A stretch of DNA of 64,000 bases, taken from assembly GCA_019455065.1 (NCBI GenBank), contig JACFNC010000002.1, forward strand, positions 124,001-188,000. Direction: 5' to 3'. A model generated the notes under the pieces. The model did not search any database. It was not told where the DNA came from and saw nothing but the letters and a program-made list of their open reading frames with translations. Shown here piece after piece: positions 55,511 through 64,000 of this stretch; the first letter of the stretch is position 1; every line of letters begins with the position of its first letter. Position numbers and translations under genes: made by a program. This DNA comes from Rhodospirillales bacterium (lineage in GTDB: Bacteria; Pseudomonadota; Alphaproteobacteria; Rhodospirillales; Magnetospirillaceae).

Positions 55511-56360
55511 TGGTCAGCACCTTCTTGGTCAGGCTGTGAATCATTTCCTTGCGGTACCAGGCCGAAGCCCGGACGTCGGAGATAGGCCGCACCTCGTCGC
55601 GGGCCGCCGCCGCCGCCATGCCGATCGCCGCCGCGTCGAGAGCGCTGCCCTCGAGCACTCCCTCGGTGGCGCGGCCGCGCACCGGCGTCGGGGCCACCGC
55701 ACCGAAGGCGACGCGGGCGTTCTTGAACGTCCCGTTGCGCCACACACCGCCGATGCCCACCGACACCGCCGAGATGTCGAGGGCGGGGCGGGTGCCGAAC
55801 TTGGCGAAGTGGGCGACGAAGCCTTCGGCCGGCGCCGGCACGTAAATGGCGGTCAGCAGTTCGTCTGCGGCGCGATGGGTCCGGCCGGGACCGGCGAAGA
55901 AGCTTTCGAGCGGCATGCGCCGCCGCTCGACCTTGCCGTCGCGCTTTGACGCCAGTTCGACTTCCGCGTTCAGCACGATCAGCGGCACCAGGGTATCGCC
56001 GGCGGGCGAGGCGTTGCACACGTTGCCGCCGACGGTGCCGGCGTTGCGGATCTGCGGGCTGGCGAAATGGTCCGCGGCCTCGGCCAGGATCGGCAGCCGC
56101 TCGTTGATCAGCTCACTCTCCAGAAGCTCGCTGATGGTCGCCAGCGCGCCGATGCGAATGGAGGCGCCATCAAGCGCGATGCCGCCCAGTTCGTCGATGC
56201 GGCGGATGTTGAGCAGCGTCGGCTGCAACCGCAGCCGTCCGGCCTGGCTCTGCGGCATGACGTCGGTGCCGCCCGCCAGGATGGTGGCCTCGCTCTCGCG
56301 CAGGGCGTCCAGCGCCTCCTCGAGGGTGGTGGGAGCCAGGTATCGTTGTATCGCCGACAT
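55494..56360 (-). CDS. Molybdenum hydroxylase FAD subunit
   Basis: The 288-residue medium subunit has the FAD motif AGGTDVMP and the second FAD site TVGGNVCNASPAGDTL. Length is normal for CoxM/XdhB-like proteins. The extra 4Fe-4S loop of 4-hydroxybenzoyl-CoA reductase HcrB is absent. It is first in the FAD, 2Fe-2S, Mo order of this operon. A compound repeat precedes it. Confidence 0.93.
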   Translation of the reverse strand: MSAIQRYLAPTTLEEALDALRESEATILAGGTDVMPQSQAGRLRLQPTLLNIRRIDELGGIALDGASIRIGALATISELLESELINERLPILAEAADHFASPQIRNAGTVGGNVCNASPAGDTLVPLIVLNAEVELASKRDGKVERRRMPLESFFAGPGRTHRAADELLTAIYVPAPAEGFVAHFAKFGTRPALDISAVSVGIGGVWRNGTFKNARVAFGAVAPTPVRGRATEGVLEGSALDAAAIGMAAAAARDEVRPISDVRASAWYRKEMIHSLTKKVLTNVADA

Positions 56361-56407
56361 GGGGTGCTCTTTCGTGTCAGTGTTGCTTGGGGCCGAGGGC
56401 GCCCGCC

Positions 56408-56529
56408 CCCTCTCCCGCTTGCGGGAGAGGGTCGGGGTGAGGGGCCGCGCGCAAGCGCGGCGAGCCGCGCTCCCTCACCCTCCCAGGCCGATGGCCTGGG
56501 CCCCTCCCTCTCCCGCAAGCGGGAGAGGG
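56408..56529. repeat. Compound three-hairpin intergenic repeat, family 2, copy 2
   Basis: Outer hairpins CCCTCTCCCGC / GCGGGAGAGGG at 56408-56431 and 56506-56529 enclose GGTCGGGGTGAGG, its complement and an inner hairpin near 56485-56500. It has the same layout as the copy at 23825-23942. It lies between the mutase and hydroxylase blocks. Confidence 0.75.
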
Positions 56530-56558
56530 ACTCGGGTGAAACGGCGCTGCCCCGCCCA

Positions 56559-58169
56559 TCAAAACCGCACCGGCTCGCGGTAGCGGCCGTAGACCGCGAC
56601 CAGCCGCTTGGTGATCTCGCCGACCGTGCAATAGGCCTTCACCGCCTCGACCAGGGCCGGCATGACGTTGACCCCGGCCGCCGCGTCGGCGGCAACGCGC
56701 GCCAACGCGGTCTCGACCTTGGCCTGGTCGCGGCTGGCCCGAACGGCGTTCAGGCTGTCGATCTGAATCTCGGCGTCCTCGTCCTTGTAGGGATGGAATT
56801 CGACCTTCTTCTCGTCCTCCTCCATCCGGTAGCAATTGACGCCGACCTTGCGGAAGCTGCCCGACTCGATGTCCTGCTGCATGCGGTAGGCCTGGGCCGA
56901 CACCTTGGCCTGCACGATGCCCTCGGAAACCAGCCGCACGATGCCGCCCTGGGCGTCGACCTCGGACATGATCTCGACCATCTTGCTGCGCATCTGGTTG
57001 GTGAGCGTCTCGACGTACCAGGAGCCGCCGAGGGGATCGACGGTGTCGGTCAGCCCCATCTCCTCGATGAGGAGCTGCATGGTGCGCAGGCTGATGCGGG
57101 CCGAGTATTCCGTGGGGATGGTGTAGGCCTCGTCGTAGGAACACAGCGCCATGGTCTGCGTGCCGGCGAGCGCGCTGATCAGCGCGTAGTAGGCGCCGCG
57201 CACGATGTTGACCTCCGGCTGCTCGTAGGTGAGGCCGCCGCCGCCGCCGCCGGCGATCATGCGCATCCACTGCGAGCGCGGGTCCTTGGTGCCGTAGTCG
57301 TCCTTCATGATCTTCGCCCACAGGCCGCGCGCGGCGCGGAACTTCGCCACCTGCTCCCAGATGCTGCCGAAGATGTTGAAGTTGTAGGACAGCCGCCCCG
57401 CGAACTCGTCGATGTCGAGGCCGCGCTTCAGCACCTCGTCGGCATAGGCCTTGGCGATGCAGAAGGCGTAGGCGATTTCCTGCGCCGGATTGGCCCCCGA
57501 TTCGCGGATGTGATAGCCGCACACGCTGACCGGCGTGTATTTCGGCGCCTCCTTGGCGCAGTACTCGATGGTGTCGCCGACCAGCCGCACCGACGGCTCG
57601 ACCGGGAAGATCCAGGTGCCGCGGCCGATGAACTCCTTGAGGATGTCGTTCTGGCAGGTGCCGCGCAGCCGCCGCACGTCGTAGCCGCGCTTCTCGGCCA
57701 TCGCCAGGTACATGGCGATGAGGATGGCCGCCGAGCCGTTGACCGTCAGCGAGACGGTGATCTTGTCGAGGTCGATGCCCTCGAACGCCACCTCGAAGTC
57801 GCGCAGCGAATCGATGGCCATGCCGACCCGCCCGACCTCGCCCTCGGCCATCGGGTCGTCGGAGTCGAGGCCGATCTGGGTGGGCAGGTCGAAGGCCACG
57901 TTGAGGCCGGTCTGGCCGTTGGCGATCAGGTAGTGGAAGCGCTTGTTGGTGTCGATCGGATTGCCGAAGCCGGCGTATTGGCGCATCGTCCACGGCTTTT
58001 CGCGATACATCAGCTTGTGGATGCCGCGGGTGAACGGATAGTCGCCGGGCTCGCCGATCATGTCCCAGCCGCCGGTCGCCTCGACGTCGGCGGCGGTATA
58101 GAGCGGCTGAATCTCGATGCCGGACTCGTTGACCACCGGCTTGACCTCGATCTTGCGTTCCTTGCTCAT
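56559..58169 (-). CDS. B12-dependent acyl-CoA mutase, large catalytic subunit
   Basis: The 536-residue TIM-barrel subunit matches methylmalonyl-CoA mutase without its B12 domain, which is a separate gene. Key residues are Y65 in RQYAGF and R183 in IGRGTW, 118 residues apart like Y89 and R207 of methylmalonyl-CoA mutase. Isobutyryl- and 2-hydroxyisobutyryl-CoA mutases have other residues there (Phe/Gln in the former). This suggests an acyl-CoA with a free carboxylate, such as methylmalonyl- or ethylmalonyl-CoA. The catalytic histidine is in [10 protein letters not shown]. Start overlaps the B12-subunit stop as ATGA. Confidence 0.92.
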   Translation of the reverse strand: MSKERKIEVKPVVNESGIEIQPLYTAADVEATGGWDMIGEPGDYPFTRGIHKLMYREKPWTMRQYAGFGNPIDTNKRFHYLIANGQTGLNVAFDLPTQIGLDSDDPMAEGEVGRVGMAIDSLRDFEVAFEGIDLDKITVSLTVNGSAAILIAMYLAMAEKRGYDVRRLRGTCQNDILKEFIGRGTWIFPVEPSVRLVGDTIEYCAKEAPKYTPVSVCGYHIRESGANPAQEIAYAFCIAKAYADEVLKRGLDIDEFAGRLSYNFNIFGSIWEQVAKFRAARGLWAKIMKDDYGTKDPRSQWMRMIAGGGGGGLTYEQPEVNIVRGAYYALISALAGTQTMALCSYDEAYTIPTEYSARISLRTMQLLIEEMGLTDTVDPLGGSWYVETLTNQMRSKMVEIMSEVDAQGGIVRLVSEGIVQAKVSAQAYRMQQDIESGSFRKVGVNCYRMEEDEKKVEFHPYKDEDAEIQIDSLNAVRASRDQAKVETALARVAADAAAGVNVMPALVEAVKAYCTVGEITKRLVAVYGRYREPVRF

Positions 58170-58564
58170 GACACGCGGCCCCGAATGAACTCGACGATTT
58201 CCTGAAGCCGGGTGCCGGTCGGGAACACCCCATGCACCCCGATCGAACGTAGCGCGTCGTGATCCTGGGCGGGTATGTTGCCGCCGACGATCCACAGCCG
58301 GTCCGACAGGCCGTTCTCGTCGAGCAGCGGCTTCAGCTTGCGGCAGAAGGGAATGTGCGAGCCCGCCAGGCTCGACAGGCCGATGACGTCGACACCCTCC
58401 TCGAGCGCGGCGTTGGCGACCGCTTCGGGGGTCTGGCGCAGGCCGGTGTAGATGACCTCGAAGCCGGCGTCCATCAGCGCGCGGGCCACCACCTTGGCAC
58501 CCTGGTCATGGCCGTCGAGGCCGGGCTTGGCGAGGAGAACGCGAATCGGTCTCTCCCTGGTCAT
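58166..58564 (-). CDS. B12-binding subunit of acyl-CoA mutase
   Basis: The 132-residue protein is the cobalamin-binding domain, with the base-off/His-on motif D17-G-H19-D-Q-G22 ([11 protein letters not shown]) and GLSSLAGSH and [10 protein letters not shown] further on. It holds adenosylcobalamin for the catalytic subunit encoded next. ATGA overlaps on both sides (acyl-CoA dehydrogenase and mutase) show tight coupling. Confidence 0.94.
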   Translation of the reverse strand: MTRERPIRVLLAKPGLDGHDQGAKVVARALMDAGFEVIYTGLRQTPEAVANAALEEGVDVIGLSSLAGSHIPFCRKLKPLLDENGLSDRLWIVGGNIPAQDHDALRSIGVHGVFPTGTRLQEIVEFIRGRVS

Positions 58565-59694
58565 TGCGATAGCTCCTTGGCGATGATCAGCTTGAGGATT
58601 TCGCTGGTGCCGCCGCCGATCAGCGTGAAGCGGACATCCCTGAGATAGCGCTGCACCGGATATTCCATGGCGAAGCCGTAGGAAGCCAGAACCCGCGCCG
58701 CCTGGTCGCACACCTTGGCCGCCGCCTCGGTGGCGAACAGCTTGGCCATGGCCGATTCCTTGTGGTGCGGCCGGCCGGTTTCCTTGAGCCAGGCGGCGTA
58801 GCGGACGATGTGGGTGGCGGCCTCGAGCTCGGTTGCCATTTCGGCCAACTTGAGCTGGATCGCCTGGAAGCGGTTGATCGGCTTGCCGAACTGCTGGCGC
58901 TCGCCGGCGTAGCGCACCGCCTCGTCCAGCGCCGCGCGCCCGACGCCCAAAGCCATGGCCCCGGTGATGACGCGGATTTCGGCCAGCAGCTTGCGCAGAT
59001 GCTGCTCGCCGTCGCCCTCCTGGGCGCTCAGGCGATGGCTGTCGGGCACGAAGCAGTCGTCGAAGGCGACCTCGGAGGTGGGCAGCGCCCACACCCCCAT
59101 CTTCTCGATCGAGCGCCCCACCTTGAGGCCCGGAAAGTCCTTTTCGACCAGGAAGATGGTCAGCTTGCGCTCGTCGCCGGCCTTGGCGAACACGGTGAAG
59201 AAGTCGGCCACCGGCGCCGAGGTTATCCAGATCTTCTGGCCGTTCAGCACATAGCCGCCCGCGACCTTCTTGGCGAAGGTGGCGATGCCGGCCAGGTCGC
59301 TGCCGGCGTTGGGCTCGGTCATGCAGATGGCGCCGATCTTCTCGCCCCTGAGCGCCGGGCGGAACAGCCGCTCCTTGATGTCGTCGTTGCCCAGCATGTG
59401 CAGGAAGTTGGTGCCCATCAGCGACTGCATGGCGACGGCCCCGGCCAGGGACAGCGAGCCCCGCGCCACCTCTTCCAGCGCCACGCAGAACGAGGTCAGG
59501 TCCATCCCCAAACCACCCGCCTCCTCGGGATAGCGCATCCCGAAAAAGCCGAGGTCGCCGACCATGCGGAACAGTTCCCATGGGAAAGCGTGGGCCTCGT
59601 CGATCTCGGCGGCCTTCGGCGCGATCTTCTCGTCCGAGAACCGGGCGAAGGTGTCCCGGATGGCCTGCTGTTCCTCGGTCAATGCAAAATCCAT
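58561..59694 (-). CDS. Acyl-CoA dehydrogenase family protein
   Basis: The 377-residue flavoprotein begins [20 protein letters not shown] and shows [14 protein letters not shown] and the second signature [19 protein letters not shown]. The usual catalytic glutamate of the YEGT motif is replaced by glycine (IGGGT). A glutamate in the [10 protein letters not shown] helix is near, but by eye one residue away from, the isovaleryl-CoA-dehydrogenase base. So the active base is uncertain. It likely dehydrogenates an acyl-CoA made by or for the mutase, being coupled to both mutase genes. Confidence 0.9.
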   Translation of the reverse strand: MDFALTEEQQAIRDTFARFSDEKIAPKAAEIDEAHAFPWELFRMVGDLGFFGMRYPEEAGGLGMDLTSFCVALEEVARGSLSLAGAVAMQSLMGTNFLHMLGNDDIKERLFRPALRGEKIGAICMTEPNAGSDLAGIATFAKKVAGGYVLNGQKIWITSAPVADFFTVFAKAGDERKLTIFLVEKDFPGLKVGRSIEKMGVWALPTSEVAFDDCFVPDSHRLSAQEGDGEQHLRKLLAEIRVITGAMALGVGRAALDEAVRYAGERQQFGKPINRFQAIQLKLAEMATELEAATHIVRYAAWLKETGRPHHKESAMAKLFATEAAAKVCDQAARVLASYGFAMEYPVQRYLRDVRFTLIGGGTSEILKLIIAKELSQ

Positions 59695-59759
59695 CAGCCC
59701 ACCCTCACAACATCTGCGCTAGCAGCCAACCGGCCCCGCCTGGCGACCGAATGCCTGTT

Positions 59760-59822
59760 CGTCACCCCCGCGGAAGCGGGGGTCCATAATCCACCAACGT
59801 TCACCTTTCGCGGGCATGACGG
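59760..59822. repeat. Two-hairpin REP-like element, family 1, copy B
   Basis: Perfect hairpin ACCCCCGC-GGAA-GCGGGGGT at 59764-59783 with outer GTCA and inner TCCATAAT, followed by a degenerate partner half (CCTTTCGCGGGCATGAC). It ends 19 bases before the GIY-YIG start codon. Confidence 0.8.
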
Positions 59823-59840
59823 ACAGGACACGATAAACCT

Positions 59841-60131
59841 ATGAAACAACCCTGCGTTTACATCCTCGCCAGCGGGCGCCACGGTACCCTCTACATCGGG
59901 GTCACGAGCGACCTTATCCGCCGGGTATGGGAACACAAGACCGCACCCGTCGACGGGTTCACCAAACGCTACGGCGTCAACAGACTCGTCTTTTTCGAGT
60001 GGCACGAAACGATGCCTGACGCCATCTCGCGCGAGAAGCGGATGAAAAAATGGCGTCGCGACTGGAAGGTCGCGCTCATCGAGCGCGACAACCCCGATTG
60101 GCATGATCTCTACGATGGCCTTGGCCGCTGA
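59841..60131 (+). CDS. GIY-YIG nuclease superfamily protein
   Basis: The 96-residue single-domain protein has the GIY-YIG core: VYI at 6-8, YIG at 18-20, then R27, H32 and the family-conserved E65 (ISREKRMKKWRR). The tail RDNPDWHDLYDGL is typical of the stand-alone UPF0213-like group. Such nucleases are cytoplasmic and of unknown target. It is the only plus-strand gene in a 15-kb minus-strand region, and it is bounded on both sides by family 1 hairpin elements. Confidence 0.92.
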   Translation: MKQPCVYILASGRHGTLYIGVTSDLIRRVWEHKTAPVDGFTKRYGVNRLVFFEWHETMPDAISREKRMKKWRRDWKVALIERDNPDWHDLYDGLGR

Positions 60132-60147
60132 GCGCCGAGCACACCTT

Positions 60148-60210
60148 GTCGACCTCCCTGCGAAAGAGGGAAAGCCCGTGTCTATGGGCCCCCGCCTTCG
60201 CGGGGGCGAC
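60148..60210. repeat. Two-hairpin REP-like element, family 1, copy C
   Basis: A degenerate half (GTCGACCTCCCTGCGAAAGA, GGG) precedes the perfect hairpin GCCCCCGC-CTTC-GCGGGGGC (60188-60207), ending in GAC. Its conserved half is in the opposite orientation to that of copy B, so the outermost hairpins face each other across the nuclease gene. Confidence 0.8.
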
Positions 60211-60247
60211 GGTCGATGCAATCTTGGCACACCCAACGAGGCCATTC

Positions 60248-61927
60248 CTATTCCCCCTCCCAGCCGTACGCCTCGCGGGCCATCTGGGGCGAGATCACGC
60301 CGTTGCGCACTTCGCGGGTGAGCGCCGCGCGGTCGCGCTTCTTCGGGTCCCCGTAGCCGCCGCCGCCGCCCGCCACCTGATGATAGACGGTGCCCTTCGG
60401 CACGCCGGTGATGAGGTCCTTGTTGCGCGGCACCACCTCGCGGCCGTCGGGAAAATCCAGCCAGATCTTGTTGAGGGTGGAGTCCTGGCCGCCGAACAGG
60501 CCGAAGGCCGGCTCGAAGTCGCCGTCGCCGAAGGTCACCAGCTGGGTGTCGTCGGAGCCGATCTTGAACACCGTCTCGACCCCAAGACCACCGCGCCACT
60601 GCCCGGCGCCCGCCGAGTCGGTCAGGTATTCGTGCTTGACCAGCAGATGCGGGGTCTGCTGCTCGAACATCTCGTAGTCCTGGTCGAGCACGCCGCCCGA
60701 GGCGTCGATCATGCCGATGTGGTCGTAGCCGTCGGTGCCCTTCATGGCGCCCGACCCGCCCTTGAGGCCCATGAACCCGATGTCGACGTATTTCTCGCCC
60801 TTCTGCGGATCGATGCCCGTGGTCAGCGAGCACAACAGGTTGTTCCAGCCGGCGGTGACCCGCTCGGGAATCACCGGCGCCAGGGCGCGGATGATGGCGT
60901 CGGCGTTGGGCGGGCAGAGGTGGTTGCCGAAGGTCGTCGCCTTGGGATAGCTGGCGTTCAGGATGGTGCCTTCCGGGATTACGATCTCGATAGGCTGTAC
61001 CATGCCCTCGTTATGGGGAATGTCGGGGTTGACCATCTGCAGGAAGGTCAGCACCGTGGCCGAGGCCGACGAGGTGAACGTGCCGTTGACGAACCCGTTG
61101 GTCTGCGGGTCGGTCTCGGAGTAGTCGAACCTGATCTTCTTGTCCTCGACGGTGATGGTCACCCGGATGGTGAATTCCGATCCCAGATGACGGCCGTCGT
61201 AATAGACCATGCCCTCGCCCTTGTAGACGCCGTTCGGGATGTTGGCGATTTCCGCCTCCATCATCTTGCGGGTCGCGTCGAACAGGGCCGCCTTGTGGTC
61301 CTCGTAGGACTTCAGGCCGTACTTCTTCAACAGTTCGATCATCCGGCGCTCGCCGACCGTGCAGGCGCCCATTTGCGCCTTCATGTCGTGCTGGACGATG
61401 TCGAACCGGATGTTGGCGAAGATCAGGTCCCAGACGTCCTTGCGCAGCTTGCCCTTCTCGTAGACCTTGACCGGCGGGATGCGCAGCGCCTCCTGCCACA
61501 CCTCGACCGCGTTGGGGTTGTAGCCGCCGGGCACGTTGCCGCCGATGTCGGCCTGATGGCCCTTGACCGCCGACCACGCCACCAGCTTGCCGTCGAAGAA
61601 GATCGGCTTGTAGACGGCGACGTCGTTGTTCTGGTTGCCCAGCGAAAAGACGTCGTTGTGAAAGATCACGTCGCCCGGATGGATGTCGTCGCCGAAGTAC
61701 TCGATGATGTACTTGCACACCGGCGCCAGAGAGAACGCCAGGATCGGCAGGTTCTCGGTCTGCTCGAGCATATTGCCCGCGCCGTCGTAGAGACCGGTGA
61801 CGAAGTCCTTGGCCTCGCACAGGATCGGCGAGCGGGTGGTCTTCTGCACCGAGATGCTCATCTCGTCGGTGATCGACTTGAAGGTCCGCGCATAGACGGA
61901 CAGCAGGATGGGGTCGACGTTGCTCAC
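60248..61927 (-). CDS. Hydantoinase B / acetophenone-carboxylase-like subunit
   Basis: The 559-residue subunit belongs to the HyuB/oxoprolinase/ApcD/AcxA-like group. It shows DVIFHNDVFSLGNQNNDVAV, VKGHQADIGGNVPGGYNP and GGLGVETVFKIGSD, and it ends with GGGGGYGDPKKRDRA. With the A subunit it forms ATP-dependent enzymes that hydrolyse cyclic amides or carboxylate ketones and phenols. Its ATG overlaps the A-subunit stop (ATGA). Which reaction occurs cannot be told by eye. Confidence 0.92.
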   Translation of the reverse strand: MSNVDPILLSVYARTFKSITDEMSISVQKTTRSPILCEAKDFVTGLYDGAGNMLEQTENLPILAFSLAPVCKYIIEYFGDDIHPGDVIFHNDVFSLGNQNNDVAVYKPIFFDGKLVAWSAVKGHQADIGGNVPGGYNPNAVEVWQEALRIPPVKVYEKGKLRKDVWDLIFANIRFDIVQHDMKAQMGACTVGERRMIELLKKYGLKSYEDHKAALFDATRKMMEAEIANIPNGVYKGEGMVYYDGRHLGSEFTIRVTITVEDKKIRFDYSETDPQTNGFVNGTFTSSASATVLTFLQMVNPDIPHNEGMVQPIEIVIPEGTILNASYPKATTFGNHLCPPNADAIIRALAPVIPERVTAGWNNLLCSLTTGIDPQKGEKYVDIGFMGLKGGSGAMKGTDGYDHIGMIDASGGVLDQDYEMFEQQTPHLLVKHEYLTDSAGAGQWRGGLGVETVFKIGSDDTQLVTFGDGDFEPAFGLFGGQDSTLNKIWLDFPDGREVVPRNKDLITGVPKGTVYHQVAGGGGGYGDPKKRDRAALTREVRNGVISPQMAREAYGWEGE

Positions 61928-64000
61928 GACTGGACCTCCTCGAGTGCCGGGGCCGCGGCGCCCGGCTTCATGGCATCGGCGATCAGGTGCTCCATGCCCT
62001 TGCGGTACAGGGCGAAGGAACCGAAGCGGTCGACCGCGCAGTCGTAGGAACCGCTGACGAAGATGGCGGTCGTCACCTCCTCGATCATGGCCGGGCCGGC
62101 AATGCGATTGCCGAACGCCATCTTGTGGCCGTCATAGACCGGGACGTTGCGGAAACCCTGGTCCTCGGGCACGTAGACCGAGCGCTCGCCCTTGAGCGCG
62201 GCCGAAGCGTCGGCGCCCGCCCAGGGCTCTTCGGGCAGCGTCGGCTTGTCGGTGACGCCGACCGCCTGGACGCGCAGGTTGATGATCTCGACCGGCACGT
62301 TGCCCTCTTCCAGCGAATAGCCGTAAAGGCGGTTATGCTCGGCGTGGAACAGCTCGCGGATCGCGGCGACGTCGCGCGCCGCCAGCATCTCGGGCGGCAC
62401 GACGAACGAGACCTCGTGGTACTGCTTGAGATAGCGGCAGTCGAACTTGACGTGCATCACGCGGCGGTCTTCCGCGATGTGCTCCTCGGACAGCAGCTTC
62501 GCCCCTTCCGCCTTCATGTCGTCGACCAGGGCGTTGAGCTTGGCCCAGTCGAGGTCCGCGAGATTGGCGACGAAGGTGCGCACGAAATCGTGCTTGAGGT
62601 CGCTCATCAGCATGCCGGCGGCGCAGAAGATCGACGAGTGCCTGGGCACGATCTGCAGCGGGATGTCCAGTTCCGAGCAGATCAGGCTGGAGTGGATCGG
62701 TCCGGCGCCGCCCGCCACCACCATCGGGAATTCGCGCGGATCGAAACCGCGCTTGATGGTGATCTCGCGAACGCCCTGGGCCATGTTGTTGCAGATGATC
62801 CGGTACATGCCGGCCGCCGCCGCCTCGATCGACAGGCCGAGCGGCTTGGCAACCTGCTTCTCGATCGCCCGGCGCGACGCCTCGACGTCGAGCCTCATCT
62901 TGCCGCCGGCGAAGAAATCGGGGTTGAGATAGCCGAGCACGAGATTGGCGTCCGTCGAGGTCGGCAGCTCGCCGCCCTTGCCGTAGCAGGCCGGGCCGGG
63001 ATCGGCGCCGGCGCTTTGCGGCCCCATGCGCAACAGCCCGCCCTCGTCGATCCAGCCAATGGAGCCGCCGCCGGCGCCGATGGTGTGGATGCCGAGCATC
63101 GGCAGCGCGATGCGATAGCGGTTGATCTCACCCTCGTTCACCATGATCGGCTGGTCGACGACCAGGGCCGCGTCGAAGCTGGTGCCGCCCATGTCGACGG
63201 TCAGGCACTTGTTCTGGCCGTAGGGGCGCGTGTAGGCGAGGCCGGCGCCCGGGGCCGCGGCCGGGCCGGACAGCAGGGTGAGCGCCGCCTTGTCCTTGGC
63301 CACGTCGGGCGCCATCACGCCGCCATTGGACTGCATGATCAGCAGCAGGCCGCGGAAGCCGATCTTGGCGAGGCCCGCGGTCAGGCGGTCTATGTAGGTC
63401 GACAGGATTGGCCCGACGTAGGAGTTCAGCGCCGTCGTGCTGACCCGGTCGTAGAAGCGGATGGACGGCAGGAGGTCGGTCGACACCGTGAGATAGGCGC
63501 CCGGCAGTTCGCGCCGCACCAACTCCGCCGCCGCTTGCTCATGGGCGGGATTGGCGAAGGCGTTCATGAAGCAGATGGCGATCGAGGCGACGCCCTCTTT
63601 CTTGTAGAGCGCGATAGCTGCCCGCACGTCGTCGAGATTCAACGGCTCGATCTCGGCGCCCACGCGGTCCAGGCGGCCGCCGACGCCGGCGCGCAGATAG
63701 CGCGGCACCAGCGGCTGGACGTTGGTGTAGCGGTTGTTGTACTGCTCCTCGCGGATGCCCCGGCGCATCTCGAGAGCGTCGCGCACGCCTTGCGTGGTGA
63801 TCAGCCCGGTCTTGGCGCCGCGGTTGGTCAGCGTGGCGTTGGTGGTGACCGTGGTGCCGTGGACGATGGTGTCGATCTGCGGCATCAACGCCTCCAGCGA
63901 CAGCGGCGGGTCCATGCCGGCGGCGATCTCGGTCAGCCCGTTGGTGAAGGCGACGGACGGGTCGCCGGGGGTCGACAACACCTTGTGGATACGCGGCGGC
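61924..64000 (-). CDS. Hydantoinase A / acetophenone-carboxylase-like subunit (partial)
   Basis: About 690 residues are present and the N-terminus lies beyond the right edge. The first residues visible (HKVLSTPGDPSVAF) follow the missing ATP-binding start. It contains VHGTTVTTNATLTNRGAKTG, the ATPase motif CLTVDMGGTSFDAALV, and GAGGGSIGWID and GPACYGKGG blocks of HyuA/ApcA. The C-terminal part includes VSFVVPPEML and IAGPAMIEEVTTAIFVSGSY. It is expected to pair with the coupled HyuB-like subunit. Confidence 0.92.
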   Translation of the reverse strand, partial: PPRIHKVLSTPGDPSVAFTNGLTEIAAGMDPPLSLEALMPQIDTIVHGTTVTTNATLTNRGAKTGLITTQGVRDALEMRRGIREEQYNNRYTNVQPLVPRYLRAGVGGRLDRVGAEIEPLNLDDVRAAIALYKKEGVASIAICFMNAFANPAHEQAAAELVRRELPGAYLTVSTDLLPSIRFYDRVSTTALNSYVGPILSTYIDRLTAGLAKIGFRGLLLIMQSNGGVMAPDVAKDKAALTLLSGPAAAPGAGLAYTRPYGQNKCLTVDMGGTSFDAALVVDQPIMVNEGEINRYRIALPMLGIHTIGAGGGSIGWIDEGGLLRMGPQSAGADPGPACYGKGGELPTSTDANLVLGYLNPDFFAGGKMRLDVEASRRAIEKQVAKPLGLSIEAAAAGMYRIICNNMAQGVREITIKRGFDPREFPMVVAGGAGPIHSSLICSELDIPLQIVPRHSSIFCAAGMLMSDLKHDFVRTFVANLADLDWAKLNALVDDMKAEGAKLLSEEHIAEDRRVMHVKFDCRYLKQYHEVSFVVPPEMLAARDVAAIRELFHAEHNRLYGYSLEEGNVPVEIINLRVQAVGVTDKPTLPEEPWAGADASAALKGERSVYVPEDQGFRNVPVYDGHKMAFGNRIAGPAMIEEVTTAIFVSGSYDCAVDRFGSFALYRKGMEHLIADAMKPGAAAPALEEVQS

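Noticed and set aside
56067-58205. 712-codon plus-strand frame opposite the mutase and FAD subunit
   Set aside because: It crosses a repeat element and two real genes and has no protein-like features.
1-64000. tRNA, rRNA, CRISPR array, riboswitch, prophage or IS element
   Set aside because: Nothing with the required cloverleaf, spacer-repeat periodicity, aptamer core, integrase or transposase was seen by eye. Short RNA genes could still be missed.

Overview
The window is GC-rich chromosomal DNA (roughly two thirds G+C by eye) from an alphaproteobacterium, most plausibly a Rhodospirillales-type organism. Signs of this are a C4-pathway 5-aminolevulinate synthase, a DUF1849/EipB envelope protein, the tlyA / histone-deacetylase-like / xseB / ispA / dxs neighbourhood, a two-cysteine BigR/SqrR-type ArsR repressor, and intergenic hairpin repeats of types common in alphaproteobacterial genomes. 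The genus assignment is inference. I found no rRNA, tRNA, CRISPR array, phage or IS element.

Region 1 (1-22.9 kb) is mixed housekeeping and envelope genes: an AsmA-family protein cut by the window edge, a thioredoxin-NHL protein, a class-III aminotransferase, hemA (ALAS), a PadR-like regulator, an SDR, a universal stress protein, an APH-kinase fusion, and an RND efflux pair diverging from a small DUF2892 membrane protein across an ArsR-like operator. A CDF metal exporter translationally coupled to pdxH, a glycine-zipper lipoprotein, cbpA/cbpM with a terminator, two tandem secreted paralogues and a BrkB/YihY membrane protein follow.

Region 2 (23-46 kb) holds fabI, aroC, an orphan ParA plus small DNA-binding-like protein, an AhpD-like protein, rhodanese, an orphan HigA, sppA, tlyA, the isoprenoid operon xseB-ispA-dxs, a sulfide-type ArsR repressor facing a persulfide-dioxygenase-like hydrolase, a second metallo-hydrolase led by a coupled 14-codon upstream ORF, EipB, an agmatine-deiminase-fold protein without catalytic residues, aspS, a TetR-controlled ABC exporter (adaptor, permease, ATPase), an orphan MNT nucleotidyltransferase and an alpha/beta hydrolase.

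Region 3 (46.2-64 kb) is almost entirely on the minus strand and reads as a catabolic supercluster. In transcription order it has hydantoinase/acetophenone-carboxylase-like A and B subunits, an acyl-CoA dehydrogenase, a split B12-dependent acyl-CoA mutase (B12 subunit then catalytic subunit), a three-subunit molybdenum hydroxylase (FAD, 2Fe-2S, Mo), a family III CoA-transferase, an SDR, a TRAP uptake system (DctP, DctQ, DctM) and NnrS coupled to DctM. Together these could import an organic acid, activate it to a CoA thioester, hydroxylate and dehydrogenate it, and rearrange its carbon skeleton. The substrate cannot be read from the sequence. Palindromic repeats sit at the block junctions, and the only plus-strand gene is a GIY-YIG nuclease with a hairpin-pair element on each side.

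The most noteworthy candidates are the GIY-YIG gene with its flanking repeats, the catabolic supercluster, the two ArsR-type operators, the pseudo-enzyme agmatine deiminase, the ParA/small-protein cassette and the coupled leader peptide.
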